Below are positions 43,188 to 49,907 of a DNA stretch of 64,000 nucleotides, one piece after another. The first letter of the stretch is position 1; each line of letters starts with the position of its first letter. Position numbers and translations under genes: made by a program. The notes under the pieces were generated by a model, which did no database searches, was not told the DNA's origin, and saw only the letters and a program-made list of their open reading frames with translations. Source of the stretch: Hyphomicrobiales bacterium. Lineage in GTDB: Bacteria; Pseudomonadota; Alphaproteobacteria; Rhizobiales; Beijerinckiaceae. The stretch spans positions 62,001 through 126,000 of the forward strand of contig JAGXAN010000008.1 in assembly GCA_019075865.1 (NCBI GenBank). The letters run 5' to 3'.

Positions 43188-43693
43188 TGAAGAAAATTGG
43201 CTTTCAAGCGAAGGTAAATGATTGGATTGTCGCTTGCTTCGGTACAGAAGCAGCCAAAGACGAAATCGAACGAAACCACCGATTTTTGGAAGAAGCTCTT
43301 GAATTGGTGCAGTCGTGTGGTTGCACCAAGGAAGAAGCCATTAAGCTTATTGACTATGTTTTTGATCGACCTGCAGGGGATAAGGCCCAAGAAGTCGGTG
43401 GGGTCCTGTTGACACTTTCCGGACTATGCACGGCCCAAAAAATAGACATGCAGCTTTCTGCAAAGGCAGAATTGGCGCGTGTTTGGATGAAGATCGTGGA
43501 GATAAGGGAAAAGCAACGAAACAAACCCAAGAATTCGCCGTTGCCTGCTGAGGCCGAGGCTGACCTTCAGAAAAGAGATGGCAATGCTAGAACCTTTAGG
43601 TTTCGCCTTCGCATAACCAATAAAATAACCGGTGCAGTTGAATATCAGAATGGGGAGCTTCCTATAGAAGACATCAATAAGGGAGCCGTGTGA
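43187..43693 (+). CDS. MazG-like nucleotide pyrophosphohydrolase-type protein
   Basis: 168 residues. EEALELVQSCGCTKEEAIKLIDYVFDRPAGDKAQEVGGVLLTLSGLC resembles phage MazG/PRA-PH-like all-alpha NTP pyrophosphatases: the EExxE metal motif is present (EEALE), while the second motif reads QEVGG instead of the usual E-x-x-D, as in a known phage subfamily. Members hydrolyse nucleotides such as dNTPs or (p)ppGpp. The C-terminal 60 residues (AEADLQKRDGNARTFRFRLRI) are an addition. Base composition is somewhat more AT-rich than neighbours. Confidence 0.65.
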   Translation: MKKIGFQAKVNDWIVACFGTEAAKDEIERNHRFLEEALELVQSCGCTKEEAIKLIDYVFDRPAGDKAQEVGGVLLTLSGLCTAQKIDMQLSAKAELARVWMKIVEIREKQRNKPKNSPLPAEAEADLQKRDGNARTFRFRLRITNKITGAVEYQNGELPIEDINKGAV

Positions 43694-43695
43694 TG

Positions 43696-44100
43696 TCAGT
43701 CCGGTTCATCCAGTTTGATACGGGCGTTCTTCAGCATCAGACCACGCGCTCCCAAAACGAGCGTGCCCGTGGCCGTCGCCCGGCAATCGGGATCTTGGGA
43801 CGGTATTTCACACAGGTCATTAGGCAGATTGCTGACATTCAAGGTCCGTACATCAAACAATATCCAACCCAATGGTTCACTCTCGCGCGTGCCGGTGTGC
43901 TTGAAATCGCGATCCATAACTTGACAGGCAGCACCCTGGTCCTGGCTCACAAACATCTGGCAATCGGTTATGGAAATTTGCTTGCCGATCAAGCTTTTGT
44001 TGTGTGCCAGCACCTCCTGAGCACTGCGCACGACGGCAGCATTGGCAGCCAAGCCCGGTATGCCGCTCAGAAATATCAGAAGGATAATCGGCAGGCGCAT
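43696..44100 (-). CDS. Leftward secreted protein (moron), unknown
   Basis: 134 residues from the ATG at 44100, preceded by GGAGAGAAC. MRLPIILLIFLSGIPGLAANA is a signal peptide. The mature part has a beta-rich OB-like look (LIGKQISITDCQMFVSQDQGAACQVMD) and a paired-cysteine region (NDLCEIPSQDPDCRAT). It is on the opposite strand to the rest of the early/middle genes and between gp16-type and Mor-type genes, as expected for a moron with its own promoter. Its product would act in the periplasm of the lysogen. Function unknown. Confidence 0.6.
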   Translation of the reverse strand: MRLPIILLIFLSGIPGLAANAAVVRSAQEVLAHNKSLIGKQISITDCQMFVSQDQGAACQVMDRDFKHTGTRESEPLGWILFDVRTLNVSNLPNDLCEIPSQDPDCRATATGTLVLGARGLMLKNARIKLDEPD

Positions 44101-44129
44101 AGTTCTCTCCATCAGGAAGGTCATCAATC

Positions 44130-44663
44130 ATGAAAGCCCATCTATCGGCTGGGTGCAAGGCCGCTCTTGCATTGACCGGTATGGTTACGCTCGCGTCACC
44201 TGCCGCCGCCGACAGCGCCGCCATTTTTGACGGCTCCCATGCGCTGCCACCCATCGAGATCATCGGTGCCTATAACCCGGCCATCACGCAGGGCAATATC
44301 AGCATCACCATTTGCGTGCCGGGCTTTGCCAAACGCCAGCGGCCACCGCGCAGCCTGATTGCACGGTATAAGAAAAAACTGCTCAGGCGTTACAATGCCA
44401 GCCATGCCACCCGCCGATCGCTGAAAGATTTTGAGCTGGATCATCTGATCCCGCTCGAGCTCGGTGGTGCCCCCTTCGACCGCCGCAATCTCTGGCTTGA
44501 GCCATGGCATGTGGAAGGTCGAAATGGAGCGCGGCGCAAGGATGTATTTGAAGGGCGTCTGCACCGCGCCGTATGCGCCGGAAAAATAACGCTCAAAGCC
44601 GCGCAGGCGGCGATTGCCGCAGACTGGCTGCAGGCCCGGGCGGCGCTGCGGGGAGAAAAATGA
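44130..44663 (+). CDS. Secreted HNH-like nuclease-type protein
   Basis: 177 residues with an N-terminal signal peptide (MKAHLSAGCKAALALTGMVTLASPAAA). The conserved core FELDHLIPLELGGAPFDRRNLWLEPW has the D-H dyad, L-x-L-G-G and R-x-N-L of HNH/beta-beta-alpha-metal nucleases, preceded by a C-V-P-G-F-x-K-R motif and followed by LHRAVCAGKITLKAAQ. It would be a periplasmic nuclease. It is 29 bp from the divergent moron start and overlaps the Mor-type gene by 4 bp. Catalysis has not been shown for this family as far as I know. Confidence 0.65.
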   Translation: MKAHLSAGCKAALALTGMVTLASPAAADSAAIFDGSHALPPIEIIGAYNPAITQGNISITICVPGFAKRQRPPRSLIARYKKKLLRRYNASHATRRSLKDFELDHLIPLELGGAPFDRRNLWLEPWHVEGRNGARRKDVFEGRLHRAVCAGKITLKAAQAAIAADWLQARAALRGEK

Positions 44664-45088
44664 GCACTCCCATTCCCCACCGCAATGACCACCCCGATTA
44701 CAGCTGGCTGCCAGCCCTGCTGGCCGAGATTGCCGAGGTTGCCGGGTTGGACGCGGCGCTGGCTCTGGCGGAGGCCAAGGGCGGCACACGGGTCTACTTC
44801 CCGGCCAGCGCGCCCGCCGACCATTGGCTGCCCCGGTTGGTGGGGCCGGAAGCAGCGCGCTTGATTTGCAATCATTTTCGCGCCACAATGTCAGGCGGCA
44901 TTGGTGATCTGGTGCCGATGGGTCCAAACGCCACGCCGCTGCGACTGCGGGCCATGGCCCAGAAGCTGACCGCCGAGGGCCATTCGGCTGACAGCATTGC
45001 CCGCACCCTCAAGGTGCATCAGCGCACCGTGTTCCGGATGCGCGCATCGGGCAAGGTTCGGGATCCTCGTCAGGGCAACCTGTTTTAA
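44660..45088 (+). CDS. Mor-type transcription activator of the middle/late genes
   Basis: 142 residues from the ATG at 44660. The N-terminal dimerisation region (LPALLAEIAEVAGLDAALALAEAKGGTRVYFPA) and LVGPEAARLICNHFRA resemble Mor/C of Mu, and the HTH is LTAEGHSADSIARTLKVHQRTVFRMRASGK. In Mu, Mor turns on the middle promoter. It is immediately upstream of a palindrome and the lysis/late gene block, which fits that role. Confidence 0.82.
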   Translation: MSTPIPHRNDHPDYSWLPALLAEIAEVAGLDAALALAEAKGGTRVYFPASAPADHWLPRLVGPEAARLICNHFRATMSGGIGDLVPMGPNATPLRLRAMAQKLTAEGHSADSIARTLKVHQRTVFRMRASGKVRDPRQGNLF

Positions 45089-45118
45089 CGCCCCTTTAAG
45101 CCCCCTCAATAGGCCACC

Positions 45119-45132
45119 CTGACACATGTCAG
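45119..45132 (+). promoter_or_regulatory. Dyad upstream of the late block (candidate Mor-binding site)
   Basis: CTGACA and TGTCAG are perfect 6-bp arms around a 2-bp centre. The dyad sits 52 bp before the endolysin ATG, with no other gene in between, and just downstream of the Mor-type gene. Mor-type activators bind such dyads around -43, which would put the start site near 45169. No good -35/-10 is present, as expected for an activator-dependent promoter. Confidence 0.45.
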
Positions 45133-45184
45133 TATCATTTCGGGGCCGCGCCTCAGCGATTGTGGGAGCACAAAGGGGGCTCCT

Positions 45185-46054
45185 ATGCAAAGCAATTACC
45201 CCATAGCCCTGGCTGACGTACTTGGCGAGGAGGGTGGTTATGTAAATAATCCGCATGATCCGGGTGGCGCGACCTACAAGGGCGTGACTGCCAGAATTTA
45301 TGACGCATGGCGCTACCTGCATCATTTGCCCAAGCGCGATGTGCGCTTGATGACGTTGGCGGAGATGTCAGACATCTACCGCCGTCAATATGCCAATGCG
45401 ATCCAGTTTGATGGCCTGCCTTCCGGCCTGGATGCCTGCCTGTTGGATGGGGCTGTCAATTCCGGGCCAACGCAGGCGATCAAATGGCTGCAGCAAGCGC
45501 TGGGCGAGCGGCCCGACGGCCATCTGGGCTTTGTCACCTTTGGTGCCATCGCCAAGCATAATCCGGTCGACCTCATCAACGCCGTGTGCGATGAGCGCGT
45601 CGCCTTCCTCAAGCCACTCCACGCATTTCCCGATTTTGGTCACGGCTGGTTGGCCCGCGTCAAGAGAGTGCGGGCCAGAGCCTGTGCCATGTCGCTGGCC
45701 GCACCAAAGCCGCAACCTGCCGCACAAATCAAACCACAACCCGAAGGTGTAACCATGACTGATCCTGCCGTTTCCTCCGCTGCCGCTGCTGTTGCTTCCG
45801 CCCTGGAGCTGCAAACTTCTGCTGATATGCCCGGAACATTGCTCACCGCCGCGCGTGCTGCCAAGCCCTGGTATGCCAGCCAGACTATCTGGGGCGGCAT
45901 TGCCGTGATTGGTGCCTCGCTCGGCGGTGGCTACAATGCCTGGCAGGCCCATGACATGGCCGGCATGTCAGCGGCGCTGACCGCTGGCATGGGCGGGGTG
46001 GCAGCCATTGTTGGCCGGTTCAAGGCCAGCACGTCAATCGGCAAGGCTGCCTGA
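45185..46054 (+). CDS. Endolysin (GH108 N-acetylmuramidase) fused to a holin-like C-terminus
   Basis: 289 residues. The N-terminal GH108 domain shows LGEEGGYVNNPHDPGGATYKGVT with the catalytic Glu, and the peptidoglycan-binding part has CLLDGAVNSGPTQAIKWLQQALG and DERVAFLKPL. A linker (KPQPAAQIKPQPE) joins this to a C-terminal ~96 residues with two hydrophobic spans (WGGIAVIGASLGGGYNAW and MSAALTAGMGGVAAIVG). An in-frame ATG at 45755 with GAAGGTG 7 bases ahead could make the holin-like part separately. Together it would cut cell-wall glycan and possibly open the membrane. Confidence 0.88.
   Translation: MQSNYPIALADVLGEEGGYVNNPHDPGGATYKGVTARIYDAWRYLHHLPKRDVRLMTLAEMSDIYRRQYANAIQFDGLPSGLDACLLDGAVNSGPTQAIKWLQQALGERPDGHLGFVTFGAIAKHNPVDLINAVCDERVAFLKPLHAFPDFGHGWLARVKRVRARACAMSLAAPKPQPAAQIKPQPEGVTMTDPAVSSAAAAVASALELQTSADMPGTLLTAARAAKPWYASQTIWGGIAVIGASLGGGYNAWQAHDMAGMSAALTAGMGGVAAIVGRFKASTSIGKAA
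45755..46054 (+). CDS. Probable internal-start product: holin-like protein
   Basis: The in-frame ATG at 45755 (MTDPAVSSAAAAVASALELQ) is preceded by CGAAGGTG at a usual distance. The product of 99 residues would have two membrane spans and a short cytosolic tail, like class II holins, which are usually encoded by a separate gene beside a GH108 endolysin. Whether both full-length and short forms are made is inference. Confidence 0.4.
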   Translation: MTDPAVSSAAAAVASALELQTSADMPGTLLTAARAAKPWYASQTIWGGIAVIGASLGGGYNAWQAHDMAGMSAALTAGMGGVAAIVGRFKASTSIGKAA

Positions 46055-46287
46055 TGTGGGTAACACTGGCCACCTCTGCGATGTCGATCCTCGCCACGCT
46101 GGTCGGCCTGTTTCAGGGCCGTGTGGCCGCCCAGCGAGACCGTGCCATCCGAAAGTCGGGGGCGGATGCTGCCGCCCTCCATCAACAACAGGAAGTCCTC
46201 CATGCAATTGAAACTGGCCTCGATGCTCGTCGCAGCGCTCGCTCTGGCGAGTTGCGCGCCCCAGATGGCTTTGAGCGGGCCGAATGA
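46054..46287 (+). CDS. Rz-like inner-membrane spanin (tentative)
   Basis: 77 residues: an N-terminal hydrophobic helix (VTLATSAMSILATLVGLFQG) followed by a charged helical stretch (AAQRDRAIRKSGADAAALHQQQEVLHAIE), the make-up of an i-spanin. It starts in an overlap with the endolysin stop. A lipoprotein gene begins inside its 3' part in another frame, the classic Rz/Rz1 arrangement. Shorter than lambda Rz. Confidence 0.55.
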   Translation: MWVTLATSAMSILATLVGLFQGRVAAQRDRAIRKSGADAAALHQQQEVLHAIETGLDARRSARSGELRAPDGFERAE

Positions 46288-46438
46288 GGCGCTGGTGCAG
46301 GGTCGCCCCGAGGTGATGTGCGCGGTCGATCAACCGATCACATGGAGCGCCGAAGACAGCGACGCCACCATCGGCCAAATCAAGGCGCATAACCGCGCGT
46401 GGACGACGCTGTGCCCGATTATGAAAGGGCCGCGTTGA
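46202..46438 (+). CDS. Rz1-like outer-membrane lipoprotein spanin (tentative)
   Basis: 78 residues from the ATG at 46202, overlapping the Rz-like gene in another frame. MQLKLASMLVAALALASCAP has a lipobox (LASC), so the mature protein would be lipid-anchored from that Cys. Rz1 proteins are usually Pro-rich, which this is only mildly. With the preceding gene it would form the spanin complex for outer-membrane disruption. Confidence 0.55.
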   Translation: MQLKLASMLVAALALASCAPQMALSGPNEALVQGRPEVMCAVDQPITWSAEDSDATIGQIKAHNRAWTTLCPIMKGPR

Positions 46439-46815
46439 TGCTCTCGTTGGATGCGACATTGCATGATTGGCTGGCCCTGGCGATAGCCACGGCGACGGCA
46501 ATTTACACATTCATGACCCGGCGCGACGACAAGGTCGACAAGGCGCTGGTGCATTTGCAGGGCGACATCAAGCATGTCGATGAACGGTTGATCGTCGTCG
46601 AAGCGTGGATGGCCAATGCCCCGTCGAAGGAGGATTTGCACCGGCTGGAACTGGGCATGGCGCAGGTGGCGGGCAAACTCAATGTGTTGGTCGAGCGGGT
46701 ATCGCCGCTCGCCGCGACGGTGGATAGGTTGCAGCTTTTTCTGCTGGAAAACGAGCGCCCACGGCCAGTCTGGCGCAAGGCCAAGGCAGAGACAGAGACG
46801 GAGGAAGAAACATGA
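46438..46815 (+). CDS. DUF2730 family phage protein
   Basis: 125 residues from the ATG at 46438: one membrane helix near the N-terminus (WLALAIATATAIYTFMT), then a long coiled coil (DDKVDKALVHLQGDIKHVDERLIVVEAWM, LHRLELGMAQVAGKLNVLVERV). This fits DUF2730 proteins that follow the lysis genes in Mu-like phages. The C-terminus is highly charged (KAKAETETEEET). Role unknown. Confidence 0.7.
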   Translation: MLSLDATLHDWLALAIATATAIYTFMTRRDDKVDKALVHLQGDIKHVDERLIVVEAWMANAPSKEDLHRLELGMAQVAGKLNVLVERVSPLAATVDRLQLFLLENERPRPVWRKAKAETETEEET

Positions 46816-47117
46816 CGTTGGATGAAATCACCCGGCAGGAGGCGCGCCTGATCATTTTGAAGGCGCTGGTCGAGCAGGCCGGATACAGTGCATCCGATGC
46901 GCTGCTGGAGCCCGTACTCGAGACCTATGGCATCAAGCGTGGCCGCGCATTTGTCACCGGCGAATTGAGCCATCTGGCTGAAATGGGCACTGTGATCCTG
47001 ACGGTGGTGGGCAATACCACGATTGCCACATTGACGCGGCGCGGTCGCGACCATGTCGAGCGCCGAGTGATATTGGCCGGCATCAAACGGCCTAGCCCCG
47101 ATGAGGTTATGGGATGA
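46812..47117 (+). CDS. Mu gp26-position winged-helix protein
   Basis: 101 residues; RLIILKALVEQAGYSASDALLEPVLETYGIKRGRAFVTGELSHLAEMG and TIATLTRRGRDHVE have the winged-helix look of the small ArsR-like proteins found before gp27 in Mu-like phages. 4-bp overlaps on both sides. Possibly regulates packaging or late genes. Confidence 0.65.
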   Translation: MTLDEITRQEARLIILKALVEQAGYSASDALLEPVLETYGIKRGRAFVTGELSHLAEMGTVILTVVGNTTIATLTRRGRDHVERRVILAGIKRPSPDEVMG

Positions 47118-47725
47118 GCCCGTTCAAGGGACGGGGGCGTCTGTCGTCGCTCGACCTGCTGCCAGGCGAGGCTGAGGCCGATGTGATCTGGGCCATGGGC
47201 GAGTTGCGCGCCCGAAAGCGGCTGCAGACCGACATTCTGGACAGCTTCAACACCCGCCTTGCGGTCAAGGGGCTGGGGCCGATCAGCGCCTCCGCCTTTG
47301 GCCGGGCGGCCATGCGGCTCAACCGCATGTCAACGCGGCTCGAAGAAGCGCGCGAGATTGCCGGTGTGTTGGCCAACAAGTTTGAAGACGGCGGCGACGA
47401 GCAATTGACGCTGCTGGTATCCGAAACCATCAAGATGATCATTTACGAGACCGTGGAGCGTTACGACGACCCCAAGGCCGACGGCAAATCCGCCGAGATG
47501 GTGATGAACCTCGCCAAGGCTTTGCAACATGCCGAGCAGGCCAAGAAGATCAGCGCAGAGACCCGCGCCAAGGTCGAACAGGTGTTTATGGTGAAAGCGG
47601 TCACCGCGATCGATGCGGTGGCCAAGACGCGCGGCCTGACCGCCGAGACGGTGAGCGCGATCAAGGACAAAATCTTGGGCCGGGCACGCGAGCCGGTACT
47701 GGAGGTAAGCCATGCAGCCGGATGA
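47114..47725 (+). CDS. Mu gp27-like small terminase subunit (DUF3486)
   Basis: 203 residues. RGRLSSLDLLPGEAEADVIWAMGELRARKRLQTDILDSFNTRLAVKGLGPISASAFGRAAMRLNR is the DUF3486 pattern: R-G-x-x-S-x-x-D-x-L-P near the N-terminus and the 'GIxPISxSxFNRY' equivalent in the middle. The rest is helical. Recognises phage DNA and works with the gp28-like motor. Confidence 0.85.
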   Translation: MSPFKGRGRLSSLDLLPGEAEADVIWAMGELRARKRLQTDILDSFNTRLAVKGLGPISASAFGRAAMRLNRMSTRLEEAREIAGVLANKFEDGGDEQLTLLVSETIKMIIYETVERYDDPKADGKSAEMVMNLAKALQHAEQAKKISAETRAKVEQVFMVKAVTAIDAVAKTRGLTAETVSAIKDKILGRAREPVLEVSHAAG

Positions 47726-47963
47726 CCTCATCGCTGCGCGTGGCGAAACCCATGGTAATTTTGACCGGGCCGCAAGCTGCGCGCAACGTATGAAATTTCT
47801 TATCTCGAACTATGGCGATGATCTGTCCTGCGCCCAAAAGGAGGCGCTTCAGATGATCGCCACCAAAATGGCGCGCATATTGGTTGGCGACGCAAGCCAT
47901 GCCGATCATTGGGATGATATTGCGGGCTATGCCATGCTCGGCAAAGGGGGCGGGAATGAGTGA
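47712..47963 (+). CDS. DUF6378-like small phage protein
   Basis: 83 residues: MQPDDLIAARGETHGNFDRAASCAQRMKFLIS then LSCAQKEALQMIATKMARILVGDASHADHWDDIAGYAMLG. The H-G-x-F ... K-x-x-R-I-x-x-G ... D-x-W-x-D-I-A-G-Y pattern matches the small DUF6378 type found in many phages. It overlaps the gp27-type gene by 14 bp. Function unknown. Confidence 0.65.
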   Translation: MQPDDLIAARGETHGNFDRAASCAQRMKFLISNYGDDLSCAQKEALQMIATKMARILVGDASHADHWDDIAGYAMLGKGGGNE

Positions 47964-48330
47964 AGCCGCTGCCATGGTCATGCGCCTGCGAGACAAGATC
48001 GATGAGTTGGAAGAGACGGTGTTGCAACTGCGCGAACAATTGCGCGGGCCGATGCTGTCACCGCATCTCATCCAAATGCGGCCGCAGCATCGCATCATTC
48101 TTGGCATGTTGCTGGCCTATCCAGGCAAGATCATATCGCCTGAACAATTGGCACTTGCGATCAACTCCAAAAGCGAGGACCCGGTGCGATTGGTTGCCGT
48201 GCAGATTGTCCTTATTCGCCGGTTTCTGGTGCCTTATGGGGCCAAAATCAACAATGAATGGGGCAGCGGCTATTGGATCCGTAAAGAGGATGCCGACAAG
48301 CTGCGCCAACTGCTGGATAGGGCCGCATGA
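47956..48330 (+). CDS. Phage protein with coiled coil and winged-helix DNA-binding domain
   Basis: 124 residues from the ATG at 47956. A short coiled coil (VMRLRDKIDELEETVLQLREQL) precedes a winged helix resembling the C-terminal output domain of response regulators (HRIILGMLLAYPGKIISPEQLALAINS...VAVQIVLIRRFLVPYGAKINNEWGSGYWI). It lies just upstream of the gp28-type terminase. May be a regulator or DNA-recognition factor for packaging. Confidence 0.6.
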   Translation: MSEAAAMVMRLRDKIDELEETVLQLREQLRGPMLSPHLIQMRPQHRIILGMLLAYPGKIISPEQLALAINSKSEDPVRLVAVQIVLIRRFLVPYGAKINNEWGSGYWIRKEDADKLRQLLDRAA

Positions 48331-49907
48331 GTGGCCGCCTGATCAGCGTCGAGGAATGGCGTGCGCATCGCGCCGCCAGCCTTGCTATCGGCCCGCTCGA
48401 TGTCGGCATCGATGCGCTGCTGCCCTATCAACAACAGGTGGGGGAGGCGCTGGAACATCACGCGGTGGTCGTGGTGGAAAAGAGCCGTCGTACCGGCATC
48501 ACCTGGGGCGCGGGATCGATTGCCGTGCTGACGTCCGGAGCCGAGCGCCAGGCGAGCGGCATGGACACCTTTTATATAGGTTACAACCTCGATATGGCGC
48601 GCGAATTCATCGACACCTGCGCGATGTGGGCACGGGCCTTTGATGAGGCGATGACTGCCGGACAGCTGGAGGAATTCCTGTTTGACGATGGTCCGGACAA
48701 GAGCATTCAGGCGTTTCGCATCCGCTTCGCCTCAGGCTTTGAGATTGTCGCCCTGGCCTCACGGCCGCGATCGCTGCGTGGCCGGCAGGGGCTGGTGATC
48801 CTGGACGAGGCGGCGTTTCATGATGATTTGCCTGGTGTGCTGCAGGCGGCGATGGCGCTGCTGATCTGGGGTGGCAGGGTGCTGATCATCTCGACGCATG
48901 ATGGCGAGGATAATCCGTTCAATGGCCTGATCAAGGAAATTCGCGGCGGCAAGAAGCCCTATCATCTGATCCGCCTCGACTTTGACGATGCCTTGCGCGC
49001 GGGCCTCTACCAGCGCATTTGCCTGGTGAAGGGCGAGACCTGGAGCGTCGAGAAGGAAGCGGCATGGCGAGCCGAGATCATTGCCTTCTATGGCGACGGT
49101 GCCGACGAAGAACTTTTTTGTATCCCGGCCGAGAGTGGCGGGGTATTCATGCCGCTGCCACTGATTGAAGCCCGCGCCGGACCGGTGCCGGTGTTGCGCC
49201 TGACGCGGCCCGCCGACTGGACCTATCTGCCCGAGGACGTGCGCCGCCGTGATATAGACGCCTGGTGCCGGGCTGAGTTGGATCCCTTATTGGGCAAGCT
49301 TGATCCAGCGTGCCGGCATTATCTGGGCGGCGATTACGCTCGCACCCGCGATCTCACGGTGCTGTGGCCGCTCTGCGTCCAGCGCACCTTGCGCCGCACC
49401 ACGCCTTTTGTGGTTGAAATGCGCGCCATGCCATTTGATGCGCAAGTGCAGGTGCAGGCCCATATCATCAAGGGATTGCCCCGTTTTGGCTATGGCTGCT
49501 TTGACGCCACCGGCCTCGGGGCCAGCATGGCCGAAGCGGCAGCCCAGAAATTTGGACCCAGCCGCATCGGCCAGATCAAGCTGTCGTCCGAGTGGTATCG
49601 CGAGAACATGCAGCCGCTTAAAACCGCTTTTGAAGAGGCTGTTATCAGCATCGCTGCCGATGCCGATATTGTCTCGGACATCGCCCTGATCACGGTGCGA
49701 CATGGCGTGCCGGTGGTGCCGGATGCTCGATCCGGCTTCAAGGGCGACCGGCATGGGGACGCCGCCGTGGCACTGGTGCTGGCCTATGCTGCCAGTCGCG
49801 CGACGATTATCCTGTATGAATATGAGACCCCCGGTGGATCGCCAGCCAATGGGCGGGCGCGCGTCGAGGCTGAGGATATGCCGCAAGGAGGCAGGCAATT
49901 ATGGTAA
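48327..49907 (+). CDS. Mu gp28-like large terminase subunit
   Basis: 526 residues. The ATPase part has VVVEKSRRTGITWGAG (deviant Walker A, residues 51-59 around RRTGIT), LVILDEAAFHDD as Walker B and IISTHDG as motif III. The nuclease part has YLGGDYARTRDLTVLWPL and FDATGLGASMAEAA with FKGDRHGDAAVALVLA near the end. This is the Mu-type packaging motor, unrelated in detail to the GTA terminase 20 kb upstream. Confidence 0.93.
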   Translation: MSGRLISVEEWRAHRAASLAIGPLDVGIDALLPYQQQVGEALEHHAVVVVEKSRRTGITWGAGSIAVLTSGAERQASGMDTFYIGYNLDMAREFIDTCAMWARAFDEAMTAGQLEEFLFDDGPDKSIQAFRIRFASGFEIVALASRPRSLRGRQGLVILDEAAFHDDLPGVLQAAMALLIWGGRVLIISTHDGEDNPFNGLIKEIRGGKKPYHLIRLDFDDALRAGLYQRICLVKGETWSVEKEAAWRAEIIAFYGDGADEELFCIPAESGGVFMPLPLIEARAGPVPVLRLTRPADWTYLPEDVRRRDIDAWCRAELDPLLGKLDPACRHYLGGDYARTRDLTVLWPLCVQRTLRRTTPFVVEMRAMPFDAQVQVQAHIIKGLPRFGYGCFDATGLGASMAEAAAQKFGPSRIGQIKLSSEWYRENMQPLKTAFEEAVISIAADADIVSDIALITVRHGVPVVPDARSGFKGDRHGDAAVALVLAYAASRATIILYEYETPGGSPANGRARVEAEDMPQGGRQLW

